Of a DNA stretch of 64,000 nucleotides, positions 34,295-43,924 are shown in pieces (position 1 is the first letter of the stretch; each line of letters opens with the position of its first letter). The stretch covers positions 1,674,001-1,738,000 of the forward strand of contig NZ_BMHP01000002.1 in the NCBI RefSeq assembly GCF_014641075.1. The letters are read 5' to 3'. The position numbers were made by a program, and so were the translations under genes. Under the pieces are notes generated by a model. The model saw nothing but the letters and a program-made list of their open reading frames with translations, was not told the origin of the DNA and made no database searches. Origin of the DNA: Paenibacillus nasutitermitis. Lineage in GTDB: Bacteria > Bacillota > Bacilli > Paenibacillales > Paenibacillaceae.

Positions 34295-34412
34295 CTAGCT
34301 TCCAAAAAAGATTCAACTCCACAATTATAACGAACTCATTCGACAAATACCATGTTCAAACTGTGAACGAACGCTTCTTTAACCGCAATGTAGGCCTAAA
34401 TGTGTCACAATA

Positions 34413-34446
34413 CAAAAAAAGCCCGCAAGTGCTGGCCTGCGGGCTT
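34413..34446 (-). terminator. Terminator of the thioredoxin gene
   Basis: GCCCGCA and TGCGGGC around a 10-nt loop, followed by TTTTTTTG on the minus strand, 10 bp past the stop. Confidence 0.88.
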
Positions 34447-34455
34447 CAACCTGTA

Positions 34456-34809
34456 TTATTTTGATTGGTCCAATACTTCCGCTACTTGCAGGGCGCGGTC
34501 CAGAAACTGCTCAATTTCCTCGCGCGATTTACGCAGCTTGTTAACGAAACGTACAAGCTCCCGGCTGTCTTGGAAGGCAATAAAGCTTGGGATGCCAAGA
34601 ATATTCAATTCTCCGCACAACTCCGGTAAATCGTCCCGGTCCACCTCGACAAAACGGATACGACCGGCATACTTCTGCTCGATATCTGGCATGAAGGGCT
34701 CAATAAAATGGCAATCCTTACACCAGGTCGCCTTAAACACGGCAACGGTGATTGGTTCTTTGGAAGCAATCGTAGTACGGAAAGCTTCGTCGGTTTTAAT
34801 GATCTCCAT
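34456..34809 (-). CDS. Thioredoxin-family protein
   Basis: 117 residues, one thioredoxin domain. Active site Cys30-Lys-Asp-Cys33 in FKATWCKDC, cis-proline in LGIPSFIAF. KDC instead of GPC suggests a redox potential unlike classical TrxA. Cytoplasmic: no signal peptide. Followed by its own terminator; the stalk-domain lipoprotein gene is 37 bp upstream on the same strand. Confidence 0.9.
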   Translation of the reverse strand: MEIIKTDEAFRTTIASKEPITVAVFKATWCKDCHFIEPFMPDIEQKYAGRIRFVEVDRDDLPELCGELNILGIPSFIAFQDSRELVRFVNKLRKSREEIEQFLDRALQVAEVLDQSK

Positions 34810-34846
34810 AAATCCAAAGCACCACCTTTCTCATGCGGTCAAGCGT

Positions 34847-36481
34847 TTAAGGCTGGCGGTTGATGACTAACGTGTCATTCGTTTCATACCAATCCTGCCA
34901 TTCAAGCTCCCCGCCCAGAGCCTTGACCAAATCACGGGCGGACACGTAAGTGACTCCTTGAACAACCGTCGTCGGGAATGCCCATTTCAGTGTCTTCCCA
35001 TTCACAACGGCTTGGTTACTTCCGGCCTTTAATACGAGCGTTGTGTAAGTTGCATCGTCGTATATCGTTATTTTACCTGTAGCGGCATCCTTAGTCAAAG
35101 TCGCGCCAAGCTGCTCAACCGTTTCTCGCAGCGGAATGATCGTCACGCCAGCCGGTGTCCGGATAACAGGATTGCTGCTGTAGTCAGCATTGAACTGCAC
35201 AGATTGTTTGTTAATTTCCAAATCATTGCGAAGCAAACCATATAGGGTGGAATTGCTCTCAAGCTGGCGGAGCAGCTGATACCCTTCCATGGCATCCAGA
35301 TCGGTTTCATGAAGCGCCTTCGGGGAATCCACAGGAACTTCCGGTGTCACCGCGCCGTTGACATTCCAGGTCTCACCTGAGAGTTTAATCCAGATTCCTT
35401 CGAACGGCGAATCGGATAATTCGTCGCCCATACTCGTCAGTTCATCCGTTTCGGCCGCCGCAGCGGCAGAGTCGTCAAACTGGGGAACGATGGAAGCTTC
35501 CACAGTCGATTTGCGGATATCCAGCTTGCTATCTACAAAGAGGTCTATTTTGATATAAGTCTTCTCGTTTAATATCTCATTCACCGATTGCGGGTCGGAT
35601 TCATTCATCCCTTCCCTCATTTCAGTGAGAAAACTTGCAATACTTTCGGATGCTTCCTCGACAGCGGCCTGTTTCTCGTCTTCCTTGGGAAGCGTTCCAA
35701 ATATGCTCTCTCCGGCAACCGAGCCAACTAAATCGGTTTGCTCCTCCAGTGCATCAAACAGGGCGGCAATCATAGCGTTCAAGCCTTCTTTATCATTCAA
35801 CAGGGCATCAACATATTTGCCTGCCCAGTCCCATAACTCCGGGCCGTTCAACTCGGCGTGAATACGCATGCCAGCCACAGATTCGCCATTTACCGGCTCC
35901 TGGCCTGCCTCCACCGTCAACTTGCTGGGATTAGGCAGATTATTGATAGCATAGCCACTGACAATGTCGACAATCTGCTTGGCTGTTTTCGTCATGGCTT
36001 CCTTGTCTTCCGCTGTCCCGTCATTGCCCGGATATAGATCATCTGCATACAAACCGCCCAGCAGCTCATCGTCCAAACGAATGACGACCGGCTTCTTGAC
36101 GCCTTCCAGATTTAATTCCAGGAGCTTGTCATTGGCTTTAAGCGAGAAACCTATGCTTTTCCCGTTCAGTATAAGCTTGCCGTTCAGGGAAATATTTCCG
36201 CCTTCCGACATTTTTATATCATCCAGCTCCAGATTGATTTGTGAGATCCACTTGACCAGCGTAGTTAATTCCTCGTCTTCGCCGTCCAAAGCCCCATCGG
36301 CAAGAAGCAGCTTGAATTCGATATTCTGCTTACTTTCCATCGAAGAAACCTTAACCGATTGCTTGAGCATTTCATTAAAATCCACCCCGCCAAGCGCCTG
36401 ACAACCTGCTACGATCATCAGAGTCAACGCAAGCAAGGTCAGACCGATAGCTTTACCGCTCCTCTTCCACTTTTTCAACAA
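34847..36481 (-). CDS. Lipoprotein with C-terminal copper-amine-oxidase-N (stalk) domain
   Basis: 544 residues. Lipoprotein signal with lipobox VAGC at Cys27. The middle region (about 30-390) is an unrecognised secreted domain rich in Asp/Glu and amphipathic helices. Residues about 430-540 form a stalk / Cu_amine_oxidN1-type domain: GVTIIPLRETVEQLGATL, ITIYDDATYTTLVLKAGSN, VQGVTYVSARDLVKALG. This domain is frequent in Paenibacillus surface proteins and is not an oxidase. Probable cell-wall-facing lipoprotein of unknown task. Confidence 0.8.
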   Translation of the reverse strand: MLKKWKRSGKAIGLTLLALTLMIVAGCQALGGVDFNEMLKQSVKVSSMESKQNIEFKLLLADGALDGEDEELTTLVKWISQINLELDDIKMSEGGNISLNGKLILNGKSIGFSLKANDKLLELNLEGVKKPVVIRLDDELLGGLYADDLYPGNDGTAEDKEAMTKTAKQIVDIVSGYAINNLPNPSKLTVEAGQEPVNGESVAGMRIHAELNGPELWDWAGKYVDALLNDKEGLNAMIAALFDALEEQTDLVGSVAGESIFGTLPKEDEKQAAVEEASESIASFLTEMREGMNESDPQSVNEILNEKTYIKIDLFVDSKLDIRKSTVEASIVPQFDDSAAAAAETDELTSMGDELSDSPFEGIWIKLSGETWNVNGAVTPEVPVDSPKALHETDLDAMEGYQLLRQLESNSTLYGLLRNDLEINKQSVQFNADYSSNPVIRTPAGVTIIPLRETVEQLGATLTKDAATGKITIYDDATYTTLVLKAGSNQAVVNGKTLKWAFPTTVVQGVTYVSARDLVKALGGELEWQDWYETNDTLVINRQP

Positions 36482-36552
36482 AAAAACCCCTCTCCATGGG
36501 TAAACAGACTAACGTCTATTCTACCACGGAAAGGGTATTAATGGAATATTGT

Positions 36553-38214
36553 TTATTCGCTTCCAGCTTTCTTCGAACGGGCAGTTAAGCGCATTAACGG
36601 GCTTAATAACTTCCTCATCGGCCCGGGGAACTGGCGGACATCCTCCTGGGTTACAACACGCAGCAGGACCAGCAGCGCGACGTAAAGCCCCAGGGACACC
36701 ACACCGGCCGCCCCCGCGGAAATGAAATACGTCAGCTTGTCCGGGAGGGCATCAAGCAGACGTCTGCCAGCGAAGTCCACAAGCCAGCCTGCGGCCGCCG
36801 ATACTGCGATCGTCACCCCATAGCCGAACCAGCGGCTTCCAAGGACTTTGATCGGCACGTCCTTGCGGATTTCCCTTAGATTCAGATAAGCAATAATAAC
36901 AAAACAAATCGTAGAGGAAAGAATGAGACCGTATGCCCCCATTAAAGGAGCAAGAACCAGACTCAATATTACTTTTGCCGCAAGTCCCACCAGCGTATGA
37001 CGCATCGGCAGACGCGGTTTACCCAGGCCGAAAAGCACGGAATTGCTGGTCATCATCGTAATCTGAAAAATCGTGCCCGCTGTCAGCGCAGCCACAAGCC
37101 CGCTTCCGCCCGTACCGTCAAACAGAAAACCCGTAACGGATATGGAGGCAATTGTCAGCATGAGCGCAGCCGGCACACCGGTAAAGACAACAATCCGCAT
37201 CACCAGCGAGGTTTGCCGCTCAACCTCATTCATATTCCGGACCGAGAAGGCGGAGGAAATAACCGGAATAATGGAAGAGCTGAGGGCAATCGCCAGAATC
37301 GGCGGAATCCCCGCAATTCCCTGGGCTCTGAAGCCCAGCCATTTGCTGGCGAGTTTCCCGGCTTCTGCTGACGAATAGAATGCATCAGTCAAGCGGCTGA
37401 ACAACAGAATATCAAAATTATAAATAAACTGTACCGTCATTGCGGCAATAACGACCGGAACCGAGATCGAAAACAGTTCTTTGTAGATGGACCGGTAGGC
37501 CAGTTTCGAGGTTGAGGAACCGTCTCCCGGTTTTTTGGCGTTGGCTTTGACCGGACCTTCAGCCGCATCCTGCCGGCGCAGCCGCCTGGCGTAATAAAGC
37601 ATGACGAGAAAAGCGCCCACACTGCCCAGCACGCTTCCGAAGGTGGCGGCACCTGCCACCCAGCGGTCGCTCCATCCCCAGGATAACAGAAGTACAACGA
37701 GTCCTATTGCTGTAATAACACGCATAAACTGTTCGACGATCTGTGAGATTCCGCCTGCCATCATGAACTGGCGGCCTTGAAAATATCCCCTCATCATCGC
37801 TATGACCGGAAACAGCAGCAAGGCAGGGGCTATCGCCCGAATGGAAATGTCCGCCCCAGGGTGCTGCGAGATTTCGGTGGCGATATATGGAGCGAACAGA
37901 TACAGAAGACTGGCAACAACTAATCCTGTTACCGCTCCGAACCACAAAGCGGCACGGTAGATGCGCTGGGCATCATCGGGACGGCCGAGAGCGTAACGCT
38001 CCGACACCATCTTGCTGATGGCGCTTGGGATTCCCCCCGTGGCAATGATAAGCAGCATAAGATAAATGTTATTGGCGACGTTGAAATAATTTCCTCCGTC
38101 AACAGTGAGCATATTATCCAGCGGGATACGCTGGAAGATCCCCAGAAATCGGGCTACCAGCGCCGCAGCCGCCAGAATAATTGTTCCTTTGATCAAGGAG
38201 TCTTTTTTAACCAT
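36553..38214 (-). CDS. MurJ/SpoVB-family lipid-linked oligosaccharide flippase
   Basis: 553 residues with about 14 transmembrane helices, of the MOP/MATE-related polysaccharide transporter family. The start GTIILAAAALVARFLGIFQRIPL, then NIYLMLLIIATGGIPSAISKMV, is characteristic of the YtgP/SpoVB group, which includes the B. subtilis lipid II flippase MurJ (YtgP). Which of these roles it has cannot be decided without comparison to other paralogues. ThuA gene is 33 bp upstream; a run of minus-strand genes continues behind it. Confidence 0.88.
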   Translation of the reverse strand: MVKKDSLIKGTIILAAAALVARFLGIFQRIPLDNMLTVDGGNYFNVANNIYLMLLIIATGGIPSAISKMVSERYALGRPDDAQRIYRAALWFGAVTGLVVASLLYLFAPYIATEISQHPGADISIRAIAPALLLFPVIAMMRGYFQGRQFMMAGGISQIVEQFMRVITAIGLVVLLLSWGWSDRWVAGAATFGSVLGSVGAFLVMLYYARRLRRQDAAEGPVKANAKKPGDGSSTSKLAYRSIYKELFSISVPVVIAAMTVQFIYNFDILLFSRLTDAFYSSAEAGKLASKWLGFRAQGIAGIPPILAIALSSSIIPVISSAFSVRNMNEVERQTSLVMRIVVFTGVPAALMLTIASISVTGFLFDGTGGSGLVAALTAGTIFQITMMTSNSVLFGLGKPRLPMRHTLVGLAAKVILSLVLAPLMGAYGLILSSTICFVIIAYLNLREIRKDVPIKVLGSRWFGYGVTIAVSAAAGWLVDFAGRRLLDALPDKLTYFISAGAAGVVSLGLYVALLVLLRVVTQEDVRQFPGPMRKLLSPLMRLTARSKKAGSE

Positions 38215-38247
38215 AAGCTGCTCTGAATTCTCCCCGCACGTAAAAAT

Positions 38248-38970
38248 TTATTTCGCTTTGATTTCCTCGAGCGGCTTATGGTTGCCGCGAATGGGTGCTG
38301 CAGCATTGGATGGGGCAGCCCAGCGTGCTCCGTTGCGGATAACTTGAAGTACGTTTTCGTTATAATAGGTTGGATATGTTTCATGGCCGGGACGGAAATA
38401 GAACACTTTGCCTTGTCCGCGGAAGAACGTGCATCCGCTGCGGAACACTTCTCCGCCTTCAAACCAGCTGACAAGCACCAGCTCGTCTGGAGCCGGAATA
38501 TCAAAATGCTCGCCATACATCTCTTCGCGCTCAAGCACGAACTGTTCGGGAATGCCCGCAGCGATCGGATGCGCCGGATTCACAACCCAGATCCGCTCCT
38601 TCTCATCGGCTTCGCGCCATTTGAGGTCACAACCGGTACCCATAAGCTTCTTGAAAATTTTCGAAAAATGTCCGGAATGCAGCACGACCAGGCCCATTCC
38701 GCCCAGAACTCGAGCATGTACGCGGTCGACTATAGCATCGTCCACTTGATCATGGCCTCTATGGCCCCACCATACCAACACATCAGTACCGTCCAGAACC
38801 TCTTCCGTCAAGCCGTGCTCCGGCTGGTCCATTGTAGCCGTACGGACCTCGAAACCATCGGTCCCAATCCCCTTTGCAATGGCATTATGTATGCCGTCCG
38901 GATAAACCGCTCGTACTTCTTCGCTATCCTTCTCGTGCAGAAACTCATTCCAGACTGTCACTTTGACCAT
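38248..38970 (-). CDS. ThuA-domain protein
   Basis: 240 residues from ATG 38970, chosen by GGAGG 9 nt before; the frame extends five codons further. ThuA fold (class I glutamine amidotransferase-like): [68 protein letters not shown]. Related proteins are linked to trehalose utilisation or sugar metabolism; enzymatic activity is not established. Confidence 0.88.
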   Translation of the reverse strand: MVKVTVWNEFLHEKDSEEVRAVYPDGIHNAIAKGIGTDGFEVRTATMDQPEHGLTEEVLDGTDVLVWWGHRGHDQVDDAIVDRVHARVLGGMGLVVLHSGHFSKIFKKLMGTGCDLKWREADEKERIWVVNPAHPIAAGIPEQFVLEREEMYGEHFDIPAPDELVLVSWFEGGEVFRSGCTFFRGQGKVFYFRPGHETYPTYYNENVLQVIRNGARWAAPSNAAAPIRGNHKPLEEIKAK

Positions 38971-38993
38971 AATTTTCGCCTCCAAAATTTAAT

Positions 38994-39470
38994 TTAGATC
39001 CAAATAAAGAACAGCACGATCATCACAACCTGCAGGATGATCTTCACAACCGTACTGGAAAATAATCCGACAACCGCGCCGAACCCGACCTTCAACGATT
39101 TCTTGAAATCGGAACCCACGATCAGCTCGCCAATTACAGCTCCAAGCAAAGGTCCGAGCAGCAGGCCGAAAGCCGGGATAACGAAAGGTCCGGCAATGAC
39201 GCCGATGGTGCTGCCGATAATAGAAGCCCGCGTTCCGCCATATTTCTTCACACCCCATGCGCTGATCGCATAGTCGGCCAGAAACAGCGCCGCCACAATC
39301 AACGTCTGGATCGTCCAGAACCAGAAACCGAAGGGCTGAAAGGAAATAAAAAAACCGTAAACGAAAAAAGCGGCATAGATAGCAAGCGCACCAGGAAGGA
39401 TGGGGAAAATCGCTCCGGCCATACCAACCGCAAACAAAATGATTACAAGTATCCAACCGGCGATTTCCAC
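38994..39470 (-). CDS. DUF456 membrane protein
   Basis: 158 residues with four to five transmembrane helices. Gly-rich repeats typical of DUF456 are seen: GTRASIIGSTIGVIAGPFV and GLLLGPLLGAVIGELI. The function of the family is unknown. It lies between ThuA (23 bp) and the HAD phosphatase (7 bp) in the same direction. Confidence 0.85.
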   Translation of the reverse strand: MEIAGWILVIILFAVGMAGAIFPILPGALAIYAAFFVYGFFISFQPFGFWFWTIQTLIVAALFLADYAISAWGVKKYGGTRASIIGSTIGVIAGPFVIPAFGLLLGPLLGAVIGELIVGSDFKKSLKVGFGAVVGLFSSTVVKIILQVVMIVLFFIWI

Positions 39471-39477
39471 AGCTTCT

Positions 39478-40230
39478 TCACCCCTTCAGTACAAAATCCC
39501 GGATCAGATGCGCTACAGCATGCTCGTTGTTCGTTACCGTTACTGCGTCCGCCGCTTCCTTAACAACCTCCTGAGCATTCCCCATCGCAACGCCAAGGCC
39601 GGCTTCGCGGATCATGGCAATATCGTTCAGGCTGTCGCCCATAGCAGCCACCTGCGACATTTCGATGCCGAGTACACTGCACAGCTCTCGGAGCGCACTG
39701 GCCTTGGTTACACCCTCGGGATTCAGCTCCCAGTTGGTCGTTGATGAATTGGTGATTTCCATGCCGCCCCAGGTGGAGAATTCCTTATAAATCCGGGCAA
39801 GCATTTGGGCATCCTCGCTAAAATAACCGAATTTCAGCCAGTGCTTGCTGTCATAATTGTCGGCCGGCTCTATCCACTGCTCTTTATTGAATATGCCTTC
39901 TACCGCATAAGCCCAGAACCAGCTTTCCTTGTGTTGAAGCGCCAATTCATGGAGCCTGCGAATTGTTGCGGCCGGCATTAGCGTGCGCTTATGCAGCACA
40001 TGGGGTCTGCGCCAGATTTCGCCGCCGTTGACTGTAATCATCGGCGTGTCGAGCTTAAGCTGCTCCGCGTAAGGCAAAGCGCTCTGGAAGCCTCGTCCGG
40101 TTGCAAAACAAACCGTAATTCCGGCATCCAATGCTTTATGAATCCATTGTTGATTCTCGCTGCTTATTTCCTGCATTTCGTTCAGCAGCGTCCCATCCAT
40201 ATCCAGCGCAATCAGCTTGATCTTCTCCAT
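39478..40230 (-). CDS. Cof-type HAD-superfamily phosphatase
   Basis: 250 residues from ATG 40230 (GGGAGG 6 nt upstream; nine extra codons rejected). HAD motif I LIALDMDGTLLN with nucleophile Asp and acid Asp, motif II CFATGRG, motif III/IV VTKASALREL and MGDSLNDIAMI. Subfamily IIB (Cof) enzymes dephosphorylate sugar phosphates or flavin mononucleotide-like compounds; substrate not predictable. Confidence 0.92.
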   Translation of the reverse strand: MEKIKLIALDMDGTLLNEMQEISSENQQWIHKALDAGITVCFATGRGFQSALPYAEQLKLDTPMITVNGGEIWRRPHVLHKRTLMPAATIRRLHELALQHKESWFWAYAVEGIFNKEQWIEPADNYDSKHWLKFGYFSEDAQMLARIYKEFSTWGGMEITNSSTTNWELNPEGVTKASALRELCSVLGIEMSQVAAMGDSLNDIAMIREAGLGVAMGNAQEVVKEAADAVTVTNNEHAVAHLIRDFVLKG

Positions 40231-40337
40231 CCGTACCTCCCAAATCTTCTGCACCAACAGCTTTCATTTGGGCGCAAGCAGAGAAAACGAAAACAGCTCG
40301 CGCCGTTCTGTCTGCAAACAGGCAGTTTCTTCCCGCA

Positions 40338-40362
40338 GACTTGTTCAAAACAAGTCTGTCTT
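40338..40362. other. Hairpin upstream of the HAD gene
   Basis: AGACTTGTT and AACAAGTCT form a 9-bp inverted repeat with a short loop. There is no T run after it in either direction, so its role is unclear; it lies between the PBP gene end and the HAD gene start. Confidence 0.4.
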
Positions 40363-40518
40363 ACGGCTGCTTCAAGTTTAGCACATTCCGGCCAACTTCC
40401 AAACCGGACAGCATCAAACGCCCCAACGAACCAAAACTCCCACAGCCTCTTTTACTATTATATAAGGTTCTGTTCAACCGTTCGCTACCCGATCTTGTAC
40501 AGTTAATGTTGGATCTTG

Positions 40519-42561
40519 TTAATTTCCCGCTTCGTTTCCTGTGTTTGCGGTATTGGCCTGGTCCTCCTGCTTTTTGGTCGGAACACCGTGCAGACCAATG
40601 ACTTCATCATAAGCATCGAAGATTTTACGGGCAATCGGCGCCGCACCGGCCGACCCGAATCCGCCCTCCGGCACAACAACAGCAACGGCCAGAACGGGAT
40701 CCTCGGCAGGAGCATACGCGATAAATACTGCATTATCAACGAACTTCCCCCCTGCTACCTGCTGCTCGGAGGTCCCTGTTTTTCTCAACACCTTATAAGG
40801 GGCATCTTTAAAGGCATTGACACTGACATTTGCCATTCCCCGCTCGATTTCATTCCAATAGGCTTTGGGAAATTCAATCGTATTGAGCACTTTCGGTTCA
40901 AAGCCTTGCACGATATTGCCCTCACTGTCGACGATCTTGTTGACGAACTGCGGCTTCATCCGCTTACCGTGGCTGGCAAGCGTAGCCGCATATTGGGCTA
41001 ACTGCAATGTTGTGTAGCGCCCCATCTGACCGAAGGAAGCTAAAATAAGGGCCGACTGCGAGCTGGCCACTTCAAGCTCATGATAGTAGCCGATAACGCC
41101 GGTATTTTCATTCAGCAAGCCGCTTTCCGTCGAAACGCCAAGCCCGAACTTTTTCACATAGCGGTCCCAAAGATCCACACCTTTTTTGCCGTCTCTTTCA
41201 TACAGCGCGTTCCCTATCATCTTGGCCATGAATGGATTGGAAGATTTCTGGATCGCTTTGGCAGGATCCAGAGAACCGTAGGCATGACCTTGGGCATTTC
41301 CGATTTTCCGGCGGTATTTGCCTTCCTGCCCATAATAGAACGCTCCATTATCCTGATAAACAGAACTTGTCGTAAAGAGCTTCTCATTCAACCCTATCAG
41401 GACAGATAACGGCTTTTGCACAGATCCCAGATATACGATAGAGGAAGGATGCTTGTTCTGCTCCTTCTTATCCTTATACGGGCCGATAACCGGACTGATC
41501 GTACCATTCTGAAGCACGGTGCTGATCTTGTCGTAATCCTCCGTACTGATCCGCCCGCCTTCCCAAATATTAGGATCGTAATCGGGCATGCTGGCCATCG
41601 AGATCACTTTGCCCGTCTTGACCTCCATCGCGACCGCATAGCCGGTCTTGGCCTGTTCTTGACGCTCAGAGGTGTATGTGGTCTGAAGATAATGCAGTTG
41701 ATCGGTGATCGCCTTCTCCGTCTTCTCCTGGATCTCGCGGTTAATCGTCAAATACAAATTATCGCCTTTCTCCGGCTTGGTGATGGCAGGAGGTCCGATA
41801 ATCCTTCTGGCGGCATTGACCGGGTACAGCTTCAGCCCGTTCTTGCCGCGCAGCACATCCTGGTACATATACTCCAGACCATCGAAGCCGACATCCTCCG
41901 CAGGCAGATACTGCAGCAGCGGGTCTGTGATATTTCCTTTGTTTTTGTATAGATTATTTTCCGCTCCGCCGCTGTATTTCTTCAAATAACCGACAAGCTG
42001 CACGGCAAAGGTGGTTTTATCGTAATGGCGGATGCTTTCTTCCAGAATCTCGATTCCGGGATATTTGTCCGTGTTCTCAAGAAAGACGGCGATTTCCTTA
42101 TTGGTGAGTCCCGCCTTGATCCGCCTTGGCACTTCATAGGTATTTTTCTTATGATCCAGGTCCATGTTCGCAATGATCTGATCCAACGTCATGGAGACAG
42201 CCGGGTCGCCATAATCCTTGAATGCCTTGAACATTGCCGCGGCGGCTTCAATTGCCTTTTCCTTCACCTTCTCCTCATTCCCGGGCTCGATCTTGTAGTA
42301 GAGCGACTGCGTCGAAGTGGAATAAGCGATGCGGTTACCGCTTGAATCGTATATATTGCCCCGAATAGGCGGAATGAGCACTTTGGTTGTCGCCCTGCTG
42401 ACCTCTTCCTCTTTCAGCGAAGGCCCTTCAACGAACTGCAATATCGCCAAACGGACAATAAGGACACTAAACAGAAAGAAAGTCGCGAAAAAGAATAAGT
42501 TCAACCGGAAAGCAAAATGCCTCCGGTTTGATATCGCCCGCTTCTGCGGATCCTCCTGCAT
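40519..42561 (-). CDS. Class B penicillin-binding protein (PBP2-type transpeptidase)
   Basis: 680 residues from ATG 42561, with AGAGGAGG 9 nt upstream. The open frame starts 51 codons earlier, but that segment is basic and without a ribosome site. One N-terminal transmembrane helix (about 20-42), a pedestal/dimerisation domain (IPPIRGNIYDSSGN), then the transpeptidase domain: catalytic Ser-x2-Lys as SVQK in YLGSVQKP, SSN in KSSNPFMAK, and KTG in VLRKTGTSE. It cross-links peptidoglycan for elongation. The C-terminal 30 residues are Gln/Asn-rich. The transglutaminase gene ends 25 bp upstream. Confidence 0.93.
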   Translation of the reverse strand: MQEDPQKRAISNRRHFAFRLNLFFFATFFLFSVLIVRLAILQFVEGPSLKEEEVSRATTKVLIPPIRGNIYDSSGNRIAYSTSTQSLYYKIEPGNEEKVKEKAIEAAAAMFKAFKDYGDPAVSMTLDQIIANMDLDHKKNTYEVPRRIKAGLTNKEIAVFLENTDKYPGIEILEESIRHYDKTTFAVQLVGYLKKYSGGAENNLYKNKGNITDPLLQYLPAEDVGFDGLEYMYQDVLRGKNGLKLYPVNAARRIIGPPAITKPEKGDNLYLTINREIQEKTEKAITDQLHYLQTTYTSERQEQAKTGYAVAMEVKTGKVISMASMPDYDPNIWEGGRISTEDYDKISTVLQNGTISPVIGPYKDKKEQNKHPSSIVYLGSVQKPLSVLIGLNEKLFTTSSVYQDNGAFYYGQEGKYRRKIGNAQGHAYGSLDPAKAIQKSSNPFMAKMIGNALYERDGKKGVDLWDRYVKKFGLGVSTESGLLNENTGVIGYYHELEVASSQSALILASFGQMGRYTTLQLAQYAATLASHGKRMKPQFVNKIVDSEGNIVQGFEPKVLNTIEFPKAYWNEIERGMANVSVNAFKDAPYKVLRKTGTSEQQVAGGKFVDNAVFIAYAPAEDPVLAVAVVVPEGGFGSAGAAPIARKIFDAYDEVIGLHGVPTKKQEDQANTANTGNEAGN

Positions 42562-42586
42562 GCTGCAATACCTCCTCTCATAATCC

Positions 42587-43747
42587 CTATGTTTCGCGAA
42601 TATGGGTACGGGAGAACCCATCCGGGTTAAACCAGTCGCCTGACGACGCCCAGGTCGCGTCAAGCGGAATCCATATACCGCCCTGGTCGGCCAGCCTGAC
42701 CTCATTCCAGGCATGCGGACCGTAACCTGAGCCGGTTGCCCCCTGTCCGGTAACTACACGAACCTCAAGACCGGCTGAACGGCCCATGACCGCATACAGT
42801 CGAGCGACGTCGATACATACCCCCAGGCGGGTATTGAAGGTGTCGACCGGCGTCTGCTCTTTCCATATGCCATGCTGCTCATAATTGTCAGCCTTGTCCC
42901 AATCGTATGCGATGCGCGAGCCTACCCAATCATACAGGGCGCGGGCTTTATCCTTATCGGTCTTGGCTTTGGACGTGACGGCTGCCGCTGCCTGGCCGAT
43001 ATCCTCCGGCACGTTTGCGTCGATCACTTCGTATTTGCGCTGAAGCACGCGGCGGAACTCTACGCCCACCGCTTCCGTGAAGACCGGACCGCGACGAAGC
43101 ACATCTCCGGCGACCGGATCCAGCAGCTCGTCAGCCGTTTTATTATAGAAAGCCGACGCGCGGATGGATTCCGTAAGCGGGCCGCCCGGAATGACGGTGA
43201 CATAAACAAACAGGAAAGCAATGATAACAAAGGCCCGGCCAGCTCCCAGCAAAGTCCCGATTGCGGCCCCCGTCGTGCGGCTGGCCGTTTTGGAGAGCAG
43301 CTTCTCGCTGCCCTCTCCGCGGTCTTCGCGGGAATTCGCGAGCGTCTGAAACAACAGTCCGCACAGCGGCTCCAGCCAGCCCAGCAGCATCCGCAGCAGG
43401 AGATAAGAAATCAGGAACAGAACGCCCAGGCGCAGCAGCTCAAAGTCCCGCAGGCTGGTCACCAGCGTATACCAAAGCTGCTTCCAGGCGCCGAGCTGCT
43501 CCTGCGGCACCTCAATGCCGCTTTGAATAAGACGGTTCTTCAGCAGAGGGGAAAGCCATTTGGCTACCCTTCCGGCAAGCAGCAAGGATAGAATGACGGC
43601 AGCTGCCTGCCATATAAAAAAGAAAAGGCGCCTCGCAGAACCGGACGCACCTCTCTTCATTCCCTGAATCAGCGATCCGAGTAAAACGAGTAGAACCATG
43701 AGCGCCACTGGCTCCGGCTTCAGCAAAGCGTGAACCCATGTGTTCAT
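42587..43747 (-). CDS. Membrane protein with CvpA-like region and transglutaminase domain
   Basis: 386 residues. Residues 1-190 hold about five transmembrane helices with a CvpA-like look. Residues about 250-380 form a transglutaminase-like domain with the Cys-His-Asp triad: Cys in RLGVCIDVARLYAVM, His in YGPHAWNEV, Asp in PLDATWASS. The domain probably faces outside and may act on cell-wall peptides, which would suit its position directly before a PBP gene; this is an inference. Confidence 0.82.
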   Translation of the reverse strand: MNTWVHALLKPEPVALMVLLVLLGSLIQGMKRGASGSARRLFFFIWQAAAVILSLLLAGRVAKWLSPLLKNRLIQSGIEVPQEQLGAWKQLWYTLVTSLRDFELLRLGVLFLISYLLLRMLLGWLEPLCGLLFQTLANSREDRGEGSEKLLSKTASRTTGAAIGTLLGAGRAFVIIAFLFVYVTVIPGGPLTESIRASAFYNKTADELLDPVAGDVLRRGPVFTEAVGVEFRRVLQRKYEVIDANVPEDIGQAAAAVTSKAKTDKDKARALYDWVGSRIAYDWDKADNYEQHGIWKEQTPVDTFNTRLGVCIDVARLYAVMGRSAGLEVRVVTGQGATGSGYGPHAWNEVRLADQGGIWIPLDATWASSGDWFNPDGFSRTHIRET

Positions 43748-43761
43748 ACATTTCCCCCTAA

Positions 43762-43909
43762 GGCGTTTTCCCGAAGGGAAAACGCCACTTCGTAAGCATA
43801 ATCCAGGCGTTTTCGAAAAAACGCCACTTCGTAAGCCTAAACCTTGCGTTTCCCGAAGGGAAACGCCACTTCGTAAGCATAATCCTTGGCGTTTTCGCGA
43901 GAAATCGCC
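43762..43909. repeat. Array of four hairpins with conserved spacers
   Basis: Four inverted repeats: 43762-43786 (11-bp arms GGCGTTTTCCC), 43806-43825 (8-bp arms GGCGTTTT), 43846-43866 (9-bp arms GCGTTTCCC) and 43888-43909 (9-bp arms, one mismatch, loop GCGA). The first three are perfect. Each of the first three is followed by the same spacer CACTTCGTAAGC and a TAA-containing tail. The period is about 41-44 bp. They lie between two minus-strand genes. Confidence 0.85.
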
Positions 43910-43924
43910 GTGATAACGTAGGTT

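Noticed and set aside
43762..43909. Possible CRISPR or simple terminator series
   Set aside because: Spacers are identical and repeats are palindromes without T runs.
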